Below, in pieces: positions 11,278 to 23,700 of a stretch of 64,000 nt of DNA (the first letter of the stretch is position 1; each line of letters begins with the position of its first letter). The stretch lies in assembly GCF_016808335.1 (NCBI RefSeq), contig NC_053146.1, positions 40,606,470 through 40,670,469 of the forward strand, in the 5' to 3' direction. The notes below the pieces were generated by a model. It had not been told where the DNA came from. It was given only the letters and a program-made list of their open reading frames with translations, and made no database searches. The DNA is from Panicum virgatum (taxonomy: Eukaryota > Streptophyta > Magnoliopsida > Poales > Poaceae). Both the position numbers and the translations under genes were made by a program.

Positions 11278-14200
11278 TGTGACACCTCTGGTGTCAGTTT
11301 AACCAAAGCTAGGCAATTAACATAACTTCACACACAAATGAGCTAAGAAAACTTAAATAAGAACCCTATATCTAGTTCTTGCAAACCTGTGTGTAAATGT
11401 ATGTGTGCATGTGTTTGAGTGCAATGTGTTTGAAACACAATAATTGGTACCCTTTTAAACTTGACTTGACATGTGTGGTAAATAAGGCAAAAATAAAAAA
11501 ATAAATATACTTCTCATAATGAGCTATAAACTTGCTGTGCAAATCAAATCCAAACTGGAAAGCCCTCAAATGCAAAGATCAATAGAACCATTATTTGATT
11601 TATGAAGAGCTACTAGTTTAAACAAAATAAAAATTCGAACAAAAGGTTAAACATTCCTTTGGCTCATGATAACAAAGATTTATAAAAAAAAACACTAATG
11701 CATCCTTGTATAGGAGTATGTGTGGATAGAAAACTTGTTACTTTAATATTCTCAAAACTTTCAAGCTAAACTTGTCATAACAATGTAGTTAAAAGACACA
11801 TTCATATTTTTGTGACACATAGTTTAAATTAAAAGATGTTTTGGCAAATTCAAGATTTAAACAAATCAAATAAATAGGAGAGCTATTTCTAGTGTTAAGG
11901 AAGTTAAAATAACTTCAAACCAATGCAATGAAGCCTATGAAAATGAATAGGCATATTCACCATGTCATGTTCAACAAAAACCTAGTTGAAGCCTAGGAGT
12001 AAAAGTGACAAAATTCACATGAAATGATGAGTACCTTAAATGGCAGTTTTTGAATTAATTGAATAACTCTCAAACCATTGCTCTAATGAAAAAGTGCATA
12101 ACACGAAAGTTGTAGATCTCGAAAAACTGAGCAAAAGTGGTATTCAACACTTTTTCATTTGAGGCCAAGATGAGGGAGAAAAATGGAAATTACAGAACTG
12201 ATTTTGGAACTTCGGATTATTTACGACACTGCCCCTGACCGTTTCTCCTACCTCCAGCTTCCCTGCACCGTGCCCACGGCGACGCCCGTACGCCGGCGCC
12301 GGCCACCTGGCCGCCCACGCGTCGCGCCCCAGCCCCAAAACCGCTCCCGCGCCCCTGGGTTTGCCCCAAACCAGCTCTCCTGGCGCTACCCGAGCTCGAC
12401 ACGCGCCCCCACCCTTCCTGTGCTTGCCACGATGCCATTGCCGGCCACCGCTGCCCGCCAGGCCGAGCTGCCCCGGTTCCGCACTCCCCCAGCCCCGCAT
12501 TGCCTCCCAGGCGAAGGAAACCGGCCCCCAGTGACACCCATGCGCCTATAAAAGCTTAGGCCGGCCTCCTCGCGCGCAGAAACCGCCGCCGCTCCGTTCG
12601 GTAACTCCGGCGAGCTCGAGCTCGTCGTCGACAGCCTCCTCCGCCTGTGATTGGTCTAAATGAACCACTCCACAACCTTCTCCATGTCCTCCTGAAGCCC
12701 CCAAGCCCGGCCTCCTAGCCCCTGCGTCACCGGAGCGCCGCCGCGCCGGAGCAGATGCACCGCCGGCCGCCCCCACCGCGGAGCCCTCCCCTCCGGTCAT
12801 CCTCGTCGCCACCAAGACCCTCAAATCGGTAGAGCACGACCTCCTCTCACTCCTCCCCCACCTGGCCCTCGCCGCCGGCAAGCCCCTCGCCGGGAAACGC
12901 CGCGCCAAACCTCCCCTGTTCTGTGAACTTCCGCCAGGGACCCCAAGTTAAAAGACACGAAATTTTCAGGGGTCAAACTGCAAAATGTACATGAACTTCA
13001 AAGCTGCAAACTTGTAAATTCCATATAAAATCGTAGAAAAATCAGAAAAATATAAACTCAACTGTTCTGGAATCCTTAGAACAAGAACTACAACTTTTGT
13101 TACATTCACATGTTCATATTTTGCTTTTATTTTAATCTGAGAAAAATAATAAGAAAATCACCTTATGCATGTTCATGAAGTTCTGCTCATCAAATGACCT
13201 TGATTTTTGGATATGTTATCACTAATGGAATATTAAGATCACAGTAAAAAGATGACACCCAACCAAAACAGTTATCATGTTAGAACAATCAAGATTCTCT
13301 AATCTGTTGCTAGATTTCTCGATTTAATACTGGAAAATATGCACATTAACTTGCTCTGGAATTTTTACTACATACATGTGTAACCGAAATCTTGTGAATC
13401 CATAAATTTCAGATTTATTTGAGTTCATTTACTATATACCATGTTTTATGCTTGTTTAATCAACTTAATTCTCCATATATAGTTCTTATGCTCAGAAAAA
13501 TCTATATTTATTTCTGAAGTCTCTTTTTAGCTATATGTTCCTGTCTAAAAATTTTGAGCTGCAGTTACTGAGTTTTGCTTTGTTGAATAATCATGCTTAG
13601 CATCTTAGGGCTAGATTTACTATTTTTGTTCTGAGTAATCTATACCATAACTGATCTTGATTTTTGGATATGATCTTGCTTACAGTATGTTATATCTGTA
13701 ATAAAAATTTCATATGCAGTACTAGTTAAATGCACCTTGAGAAATTTATGCTAAATCATGTTAAGTTAAATGCATAACTAAATTATCTGGTGGTTATAAA
13801 GCTCGATAATTTTTCTGGAGTATGTTTAGCTCATGAGTAGGCTTTGGTAAAAATTTGAGAACCATATCCCTAGTACAACTCTCTGGAGAATTAATCTTAG
13901 TTAATGGCTTGTTGTTTTTGTTCTTTTTATTACCTCAGCTGTGTAAGTGAATAAAATCTGGAAAAATTACAGTACTGAGTAGATGCTTGGTAGATGCTTC
14001 CATAAAATTTGTAGCACCAGAACCCATGTCAAGCTTTCTTTGCAAAAAGGTGAAGCAACTAGAGTAATCTACTTACATGCTTTGTTATGGTTAATTGCTT
14101 TATGATTAGATGCTGAAATTTACACCATAGATGTTAAAGTTTGGGATCTGTGTTACTTTAGTTTTTCATCACTAGCTCATCAGTAAATTTGTTGTTATGA

Positions 14201-16012
14201 AATAGTGAAAGCATGCTATGTTTTAATGATAAAAATGAAAACCAAACCACACAGCTCTTTTATGAAGTAAAGTGAATTTAATAACTACTCTATAAACGAT
14301 TGCCCAGAAAATAAAGTTAACTAAGACCACCACAACAAACACATGCTATATCGGACTACAACTTTATCGTGAAGGAAAGAAATTGTTATCCGTGAATAAC
14401 TCATAATCTTGCATTGCATATAGAAACGGTTAATCTACTCGACGGTGATTACGAGTTGGTGCCCGCGAATACTACCACTCCGGAGAGTGTCTCCCTTATT
14501 TGTACTGACTTGAATCAAGACCCGAACCAATGTTCGGAAGAGCAAAAGGCTACTTTTGAACAGTGCCCAAGAAGGCAAGCCCCGGTGCATAATCCCATTA
14601 TTTTACGTTTTATATTCATCTTACTATTTGTATATGTTGTAATAATTTTTATTGCGCATTCACATTTTCTAGGAGTTGATCGAAAACCTTAGGTGCATGA
14701 TCCCTAGGTACCTATGTTTGTTATCTGGATCTTTTTCTCGACTAATTGCCCCGCTAACTAGGTACGGTAAAAGTCGAGAGGTTTCCTGCCTTTCGCGAGA
14801 TTATAGGAGTTGACTGACTTTAATTCCTGCTGAAATATAAGGACAACGGGCGGGGTTGTGTAGTTGTGATACCCCGCTGGTGTAGTCAAAAATGGCTAAG
14901 GTCGCGGTGTGTGGCTCATTTCGTTAAGCGTTTGAAAGTACTAGCCACATGCCGAGAAATATGGTAATCGGTAAGCTGAAGTACCTGATTGGACCAGCGA
15001 GTGGAACGATCTCGCACCCTCTTGGTAGAAGTAGGTTTTATTTTTGTCCGGACGTACGGGTGCAGAGACGTCGGGCTCTGTAGTCGGGGAGGGTGTTCCG
15101 GATCCACGGACTGGAAAGAAAGGGGAAATGTTGTGTGGGTGACTTGGTTCCCATACGTGTGGTCTAGGTTCCCCTGGCCAGGTTGAAATCCGATTCAGAA
15201 TCGTCCGCCTCTCACGGCATGAGACTGCTTAATGTTTTCGGTCACATAGAGTAACAAGTGGAACATGATGATGATAATACTGCTGGTTGATTAAATGGTT
15301 ACTCTACCATGTTTGTGTAGAGTTAGATGCAAACTTAGAATGCTTAATCCAACTGGAAGATGGCTAAATAAAATCTGAAAATAAGGATCAACATTTAGTG
15401 GTGTTTTTGGCAAAACAAACCCCACCAACCAAAAAGCCTTGCATGTCTAGTTATCGGACTATGTTATATCCGGTGACGGGTCAGTCTTGCTGAGTATTAG
15501 TATACTCAGCCTTGCTTGTGGCACTGTTTTTCAGGTACTAACTTCGAAGACCTGTTTGCAAGTCTTGCTTGGCCGTGTACCTTTCCTCCGGGCTGGTCTT
15601 TTGAGTGGGATGGTCCTTCAGCTGGCGCTGACCACCCTCCCGCTGAGTGACGCTTTCGTGCGGGCTTTATCGATGCGTCACGTTATTTCACTAGTTATCT
15701 TTTAATGCTTCCGCTGAACAATGAGACTTGAATAATTTGAGTAGATGGAACTCTGTAGTACTTTACTAATCTGAATATGGTTTGTAATAAAATTTTCCTT
15801 TCCGCTGCAATCACTCTGAGATGTATGAAATGTTCTGTGTTGTAATCTCTGGGCTCACCTTCGTGTGAGTGTTGTCTGCTGATCCTGGAAGAGCGTGGCT
15901 TTTATCGAGGCTTCACTCGAGGAACTACCGGTGAGTGCCAATTTGGGTCAGAGTTGCTTAGCAACAAAGATCAGTGCACCCGGGCCCAGTTAGTTTGGGT
16001 GGTTCCGCCACA
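11278..16012 (+). repeat. 5' LTR of LARD
   Basis: This 4735-bp repeat is matched by 20776-25510 with no net indel. The first bases form a small hairpin (TGACACC/GGTGTCA around 11280-11296). A 700-bp GC-rich block (12230-12940) holds a TATA motif, followed by 1.4 kb of AT-rich sequence and a tract with short open frames (for example 14414-14692, 92 codons with one hydrophobic stretch). None has a recognised domain and I treat them as non-coding. Confidence 0.9.
12545..12551 (+). promoter_or_regulatory. Putative LTR TATA box
   Basis: CCTATAAAAGC lies in the GC-rich block of the LTR, about 30 bp before CGCGCGCAGAAACC, a plausible transcription start. This would put R/U5 downstream of 12575. The same motif occurs at 22043-22049 in the 3' LTR, about 8.4 kb upstream of the SUVH gene. 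Confidence 0.5.
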
Positions 16013-16014
16013 GC

Positions 16015-16026
16015 TGGCATCAGAGC
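16015..16026 (+). other. Primer binding site of LARD (Met-tRNA type)
   Basis: TGGCATCAGAGC follows the LTR end CCACA by two bases. Common plant elements have TGGTATCAGAGC here, complementary to the initiator Met tRNA 3' end. This one differs by one base. Confidence 0.8.
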
Positions 16027-19000
16027 TCGCAGACAGCCTACCAGAGATGGCAACCTCGGTTTTCAAACAACAATTTAAAACTTGACTTCAAAACTACTAA
16101 AGTTTTTGAAAGAGTTTAGGATCTCCAAGGACAAGTCTAGGACGTAAAGCCCTAGGGAATCTTATGGGTATAATCAGGTGGCTTATTTTGTATGGCTAAC
16201 TTCCAGCACATTACTTTTCAGTATTTAAATTCCGTAATTTAAATTCTGCAACTACATCATCGCCGCGGAGGTATGCTTACTCAGTCAGCTGAGGGAGTCT
16301 GACCTTCCCTTCGGTGATGCGAGCCGAACGCTGAAGCTCAAGCAGTGGCCTACTTGAGCTGCTGCCCATATACCAACTTCGGTTGATTATATGGGGAGTA
16401 ATGGTTCGAAATTGGAATTCAATTCCCCGTCAAAGACGGTACTCAGTCAATACGTTGTTTCGATAACGTATGTTTAACGTTGTCCATACGGCGGTAATTG
16501 TATGGATGCCGGTTCTATAGTGATCGGTAATGTATGGGAATGCTTTCGTGAGTGCTGGCACGAAAGGTTCATTTTATATACTGTCACTCTTCTGCAGGTA
16601 CGCTAACCCGAAATCGAATTTTAGGCTATCTAGCTATATCGAGTAGCTACATAGTGAGAGACGTATTATATATGCCACCGAAACTAACCACGTAAGACCA
16701 AGGTTACTTGGCAATTATTTTCCTTGGTGAGGACGAATATGTTCTGCATTCATCCCTAAACCTTTAGCAAAGAAATGTTTAAAAGAAATCCCAATCAAAA
16801 AGGTTACAAATCCATCATTAAGGATCATCTAGGTAATCTGTAAAATCTAAAATTCTGGTTTCCTCGAATTTTGAAAATATGAAAATTACCTCAAAATGAG
16901 TTTGTTGTAAGATGAAATGTATCTACGCAAAATTCCAAGCTTCTGTAAAAATATGAGAATTTTTGAAGTTCTCTACCATAGTGTTTTCGAATTTATAGTA
17001 ACCCTATGCAAATCTGTCAAGTTGGAACAGTCTGCCTAAACTGAATTTTTCGACCACCTTAAGATGCTTATCTGAAAAATAGTTCAACACAAAAGTTTTA
17101 GGTAACTTAATATAGAACTCACTGTAAAATTTTGAATTATCTTTGCCTAATAGTTTGGGAGATATGGTCAATTTACTCACTCTCTGGACAATCTGTTTTC
17201 TGGTTTGACATCACTTCCAAACCTTGAGCATGTCACCTTGTTAGGTTCTGAACTGGCCTTAGTGTTGACTAGATGAAATGTTCCACACTACCTTGGGCAT
17301 CTTCTGTAAAATTTTGAGAATTTTTGACCAAGTATATTGTCCTTGGTGAAGAAAAGACTAGCCCTCTATTTGCTGAATTTCTTGGACATCCAGTGAGGAA
17401 AACTTTTAAGGAAAAGACCATCATAAAGTTTTAATTAGACCTAGCCTTGACTAGAAAAGTTGTGCACAATGATATTAGGAATGCCCTAGTAAAATTTCAA
17501 AAAAAAAAAATTGGACTCCTCAATTTAGAGTGACGAAACTCTAAACTTGCTTCCGGTACAATTGAAATCTCTTTGTCCAATCTGTATCCTACGGGATATT
17601 GCTGAAATTTTCACCCTTGTATATGACTCTTCTTGGCTATGAGTTGAATAACCAAGTGGTCACAAATTTCATGATCTAGGTTCTCACAAATTTTCAAATC
17701 CATGAAGCTAGTATACTCCAAACTATAGACAAAACACTATCGCCCGGCCTGCTGAAAACAGCCAGAACAGAGAAGCAAAGACCGAATATTTCAACCATCT
17801 TAACCATTGTTTTAGCCTTTGGGTTGAATACCAAAGTTGTTCCAAATTTCCTAAGCTACATTCCTACAAAATTTCAACTTCATTAGATGTATATAGTCGG
17901 AGTTATGCCCTAAATACTGAGACTCTGTTCAGAAAACCAGAGGTATAGTAATGGACAATTTCGACCATCTTACTCTTAGAATTAGCCTCTGAGTTGACTA
18001 CCAAAGCTGTAGCACATGAAATTATCTAACTCCTGTCAAAATTTTAAGGCATTTTGATGAACGGAACGTGAGTTATGAGTTTTCTCGTAACCTGCAGCTT
18101 CCTGCATGATCGGTTAACCATGCCTTTCGAGTTCTACTCATCTGCCCATCTATCCTTTGAATCATACCAATGTTAGGGACCATATTGCTGGTGTTAACCC
18201 TTCCATATTGTTGAAGCGCAATGTTCTCCAACCTCAGGATGCTGGTTATCAATAGCTGAACAAAAAGAAGAATGACACAAGGAATGACTGAAATTACTTG
18301 GATGAGATGAAGGAATTCTCATTGCCCTTCTTGCTCAAATGGGTCTTTTGAAAAAAAAATATAGGTGCACAAAAATGCTAGAATATCATGCATAATCATG
18401 ACTGCAACATTCATGCAATACTTGTAGCAAAAGTACTACCGATGCATTGTTATTACATTCTCACGATTTAAATCACATATGCATCTGGGAAGGAATTGTG
18501 AATATTATCTGGCTCTTCATCTTCCTTTCTTGCCCCGAGCATTAATTGGGTTGCTATGTTTTTACCTTGTTGTGGTGTTCGTCACTAACCTAAGGTGCCG
18601 TGATGGAACCTAGGGCCTCGTGTGTGCTACCGCAACACGATTGTGCTACTAGGTGCGTGCTGGTATCTTGGTCTGTGATAGCGACTCCGTGGCAATCTAT
18701 TTTCTTGCAACCCGAATAATGTGTTGAATTGTTTGAGTTCTATTTTGGTTCAACAAAAATTAAGAGTACTTGCCTGACCTTCCAGTAGCTAATCTACATT
18801 GCAACCTGAGCACCGCATGCTCATATGCATGATCATCCTACCAAACAGATATGCCACATCATGCATCTAAACCATGTGCATCAACAGTTACACACCATGA
18901 CCCGCACACCAACCAACTAGCATTGCACAAATGCATCAAGCCTATGCATCAGTATCTCAAGTATGGTCATCTCGTCCTGCATTGCATCATCCTATCCATA

Positions 19001-20762
19001 CCATGAGTGCATAAGCTAAATGCAAGCAACCTATCTGCATCTTAAGTTGTCATTGTGTATCACCAATCTCATGACATGTTGGCATCTCCATAATACCTCA
19101 TGGCATTGAACTAATATGCATCTTTCTCAAAACAAGTACCAACTATTAAATAAAAGTATCTTGAGCAAGAATGTCTTGAGAAAAGTTTGTTTCTGCCGAA
19201 GAATAAGATCTCCATACTAGAAAGATGTCAGATATAAGTGGACCACCAGGTACATAAGAGAAACCCAAATTTTTAGACCTGATCAACTACCTCAAAATAA
19301 GTTGAGCCTGTGGAACAAAATGTAGTAAAACAAATATCCTTACTGCTGTAAAATTTTGAAAATTTTGGGAGAATTGTAACCCTCAAAATTCAGTCTTTTG
19401 GTAAACCCCTATGATCCTATCAACTTGTAGCGGTCTGGCCACATGAATTTTTCGACCCACTTAAACACTTTTAATGAGAAAAAAAATTCAACATGAAGGT
19501 TGTAGATAACTGAGTATAGAAGATATTGAAAATTTTTTAGAATTTTATTTCAAGTGGTTTGGTACTTACAATCAAAATACTAGCCCTCTGTTCAGTCTGA
19601 AATCTGGGTCAACCTTCCTGCAAACACATAAGGATTTGACTATCTTAAGCTCTGTTTCTGAGTTAGAGTTGACTAGAGGAAATGATCAAAATTATCTTAG
19701 GCACCCCCAGTAAAAATTTGACAATTTTTCGACCTTGGATTCATCAGTTATGCTAAATTCTATCAGCTACTCAGAATCTGTCCTGCGAAAATCGTCAAGC
19801 ACGAGCTCTTTTAAAGAATGGAGAAGCCTAAATGTTTTACTGCGACAAGGATAGAGTTGTATGGTTTGAATCTCTATAGTGGATCAACTGAATCGTGATC
19901 TCTGAAAACCAATTCTTGATAGGTCACCTTTTTCCAAAGCTTTCCAATCACTTGGGTATTAATGAAATATATCAAGACCCTAGGCAAAATTTCTCGCTAA
20001 ATATATCTCATAATGCTATACCGAGACCACTTATAAACACCCGTTACACTCCAACTTTTTGCCGATTATGGATTTCATGATTGGTTTGCTAAGCACCTCT
20101 CCAAGGCCTGATTCCATATGGATCATTATCGACAACCAACACCTTTTCTTCAATTACACCCTATTCATACTACCAAGAAGTGAGCCAGTATTCCTCTTGA
20201 TCATATTGTGGTCTACATATCACACCACATACAATTAAATTCAATAGTGGTGCTCAACTCCTAGCGCATTTTTGGAAAACCAATTGCAATCTTCTCCCGG
20301 TACCAAATTGATCCGAAAGTTCAACTTATCATCCTGGAACCGACGTCAAACTGAAAAGTGGACCGAATCTTAAAAGTCATGCTAAGATCTTACATCATGA
20401 CAACCATGAAGACAAATGCCCGTTTTTAGCAGAGTTCTCACCCAGCTATCAAGCAAGCTTGAAAATGGCACTATTTAAAGCATCGTATGATCAAAGGTGT
20501 CGAACTCCTTTGAGTTGGTCACAAACCAAAGACCATAACATTTTGGACCAGACTTGATCATTAGGCAGAATAACAACCAAAGATAATACCAGAAAATCTT
20601 AGAGCTGAACACTCTAGCCAAATGAGTTATTTGGATAAAAAGAAGAAAATCTTTGCAACTCGAAGTCGGTAATAATGTCTACCTTCTGGTTTCACCAACC
20701 AAAGGCACGCACACTGTCCACACTTAGTTTATTCACCTGAATCTCGGGGCGAGATTCTTTTT
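16027..20762 (+). repeat. LARD interior with degenerate ~180-bp tandem repeats
   Basis: The interior is AT-rich with no coding frame longer than about 60 codons. A phrase like gTTGAcTAnanAAAgttgt, followed by CnnAATTTT and a TTTTCGACCA-type segment, recurs with anchors near 16911, 17081, 17264, 17447, 17641, 17821 and 17991. It recurs again near 19301, 19486 and 19668. Spacings are 170-194 bp. The copies are strongly diverged. Between them, 18100-19250 is unstructured AT-rich sequence. Confidence 0.6.
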
Positions 20763-20770
20763 AAGGGGGG
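20763..20770 (+). other. Polypurine tract of LARD
   Basis: AAGGGGGG followed by TAGGC ends directly at the 3' LTR start TGTGACACC. It is the expected second-strand primer and sets the orientation as +. Confidence 0.75.
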
Positions 20771-20775
20771 TAGGC

Positions 20776-23700
20776 TGTGACACCTCTGGTGTCAGTTTAA
20801 CCAAAGCTAGGCAATTAACATAACTTCACACACAAATGAGCTAAGAAAACTTAAATAAGAACCCTATATCTAGTTCTTGCAAACCTGTGTGTAAATGTAT
20901 GTGTGCATGTGTTTGAGTGCAATGTGTTTGAAACACAATAATTGGTACCCTTTTAAACTTGACTTGACATGTGTGGTAAATAAGGCAAAAATAAAAAAAT
21001 AAATATACTTCTCATAATGAGCTATAAACTTGCTGTGCAAATCAAATCCAAACTGGAAAGCCCTCAAATGCAAAGATCAATAGAACCATTATTTGATTTA
21101 TGAAGAGCTACTAGTTTAAACAAAATAAAAATTCGAACAAAAGGTTAAACATTCCTTTGGCTCATGATAACAAAGATTTATAAAAAAAAACACTAATGCA
21201 TCCTTGTATAGGAGTATGTGTGGATAGAAAACTTGTTACTTTAATATTCTCAAAACTTTCAAGCTAAACTTGTCATAACAATGTAGTTAAAAGACACATT
21301 CATATTTTTGTGACACATAGTTTAAATTAAAAGATGTTTTGGCAAATTCAAGATTTAAACAAATCAAATAAATAGGAGAGCTATTTCTAGTGTTAAGGAA
21401 GTTAAAATAACTTCAAACCAATGCAATGAAGCCTATGAAAATGAATAGGCATATTCACCATGTCATGTTCAACAAAAACCTAGTTGAAGCCTAGGAGTAA
21501 AAGTGACAAAATTCACATGAAATGATGAGTACCTTAAATGGCAGTTTTTGAATTAATTGAATAACTCTCAAACCATTGCTCTAATGAAAAAGTGCATAAC
21601 ACGAAAGTTGTAGATCTCGAAAAACTGAGCAAAAGTGGTATTCAACACTTTTTCATTTGAGGCCAAGATGAGGGAGAAAAATGGAAATTACAGAACTGAT
21701 TTTGGAACTTCGGATTATTTACGACACTGCCCCTGACCGTTTCTCCTACCTCCAGCTTCCCTGCACCGTGCCCACGGCGACGCCCGTACGCCGGCGCCGG
21801 CCACCTGGCCGCCCACGCGTCGCGCCCCAGCCCCAAAACCGCTCCCGCGCCCCTGGGTTTGCCCCAAACCAGCTCTCCTGGCGCTACCCGAGCTCGACAC
21901 GCGCCCCCACCCTTCCTGTGCTTGCCACGATGCCATTGCCGGCCACCGCTGCCCGCCAGGCCGAGCTGCCCCGGTTCCGCACTCCCCCAGCCCCGCATTG
22001 CCTCCCAGGCGAAGGAAACCGGCCCCCAGTGACACCCATGCGCCTATAAAAGCTTAGGCCGGCCTCCTCGCGCGCAGAAACCGCCGCCGCTCCGTTCGGT
22101 AACTCCGGCGAGCTCGAGCTCGTCGTCGACAGCCTCCTCCGCCTGTGATTGGTCTAAATGAACCACTCCACAACCTTCTCCATGTCCTCCTGAAGCCCCC
22201 AAGCCCGGCCTCCTAGCCCCTGCGTCACCGGAGCGCCGCCGCGCCGGAGCAGATGCACCGCCGGCCGCCCCCACCGCGGAGCCCTCCCCTCCGGTCATCC
22301 TCGTCGCCACCAAGACCCTCAAATCGGTAGAGCACGACCTCCTCTCACTCCTCCCCCACCTGGCCCTCGCCGCCGGCAAGCCCCTCGCCGGGAAACGCCG
22401 CGCCAAACCTCCCCTGTTCTGTGAACTTCCGCCAGGGACCCCAAGTTAAAAGACACGAAATTTTCAGGGGTCAAACTGCAAAATGTACATGAACTTCAAA
22501 GCTGCAAACTTGTAAATTCCATATAAAATCGTAGAAAAATCAGAAAAATATAAACTCAACTGTTCTGGAATCCTTAGAACAAGAACTACAACTTTTGTTA
22601 CATTCACATGTTCATATTTTGCTTTTATTTTAATCTGAGAAAAATAATAAGAAAATCACCTTATGCATGTTCATGAAGTTCTGCTCATCAAATGACCTTG
22701 ATTTTTGGATATGTTATCACTAATGGAATATTAAGATCACAGTAAAAAGATGACACCCAACCAAAACAGTTATCATGTTAGAACAATCAAGATTCTCTAA
22801 TCTGTTGCTAGATTTCTCGATTTAATACTGGAAAATATGCACATTAACTTGCTCTGGAATTTTTACTACATACATGTGTAACCGAAATCTTGTGAATCCA
22901 TAAATTTCAGATTTATTTGAGTTCATTTACTATATACCATGTTTTATGCTTGTTTAATCAACTTAATTCTCCATATATAGTTCTTATGCTCAGAAAAATC
23001 TATATTTATTTCTGAAGTCTCTTTTTAGCTATATGTTCCTGTCTAAAAATTTTGAGCTGCAGTTACTGAGTTTTGCTTTGTTGAATAATCATGCTTAGCA
23101 TCTTAGGGCTAGATTTACTATTTTTGTTCTGAGTAATCTATACCATAACTGATCTTGATTTTTGGATATGATCTTGCTTACAGTATGTTATATCTGTAAT
23201 AAAAATTTCATATGCAGTACTAGTTAAATGCACCTTGAGAAATTTATGCTAAATCATGTTAAGTTAAATGCATAACTAAATTATCTGGTGGTTATAAAGC
23301 TCGATAATTTTTCTGGAGTATGTTTAGCTCATGAGTAGGCTCTGGTAAAAATTTGAGAACCATATCCCTAGTACAACTCTCTGGAGAATTAATCTTAGTT
23401 AATGGCTTGTTGTTTTTGTTCTTTTTATTACCTCAGCTGTGTAAGTGAATAAAATCTGGAAAAATTACAGTACTGAGTAGATGCTTGGTAGATGCTTCCA
23501 TAAAATTTGTAGCACCAGAACCCATGTCAAGCTTTCTTTGCAAAAAGGTGAAGCAACTAGAGTAATCTACTTACATGCTTTGTTATGGTTAATTGCTTTA
23601 TGATTAGATGCTGAAATTTACACCATAGATGTTAAAGTTTGGGATCTGTGTTACTTTAGTTTTTCATCACTAGCTCATCAGTAAATTTGTTGTTATGAAA

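Noticed and set aside
12144..12908. Overlapping open frames of 106-122 codons on both strands
   Set aside because: High-GC sequence yields long frames by chance. They overlap in several frames and have Ala/Arg/Pro/Gly composition without motifs. The same holds at 21642-22406.
14414..14692. 92-codon open frame with a hydrophobic segment in the LARD LTR, repeated at 23912-24190
   Set aside because: The two copies are identical because the LTRs are recent duplicates, not because of selection. No known domain, and it lies far from the expected gag position.
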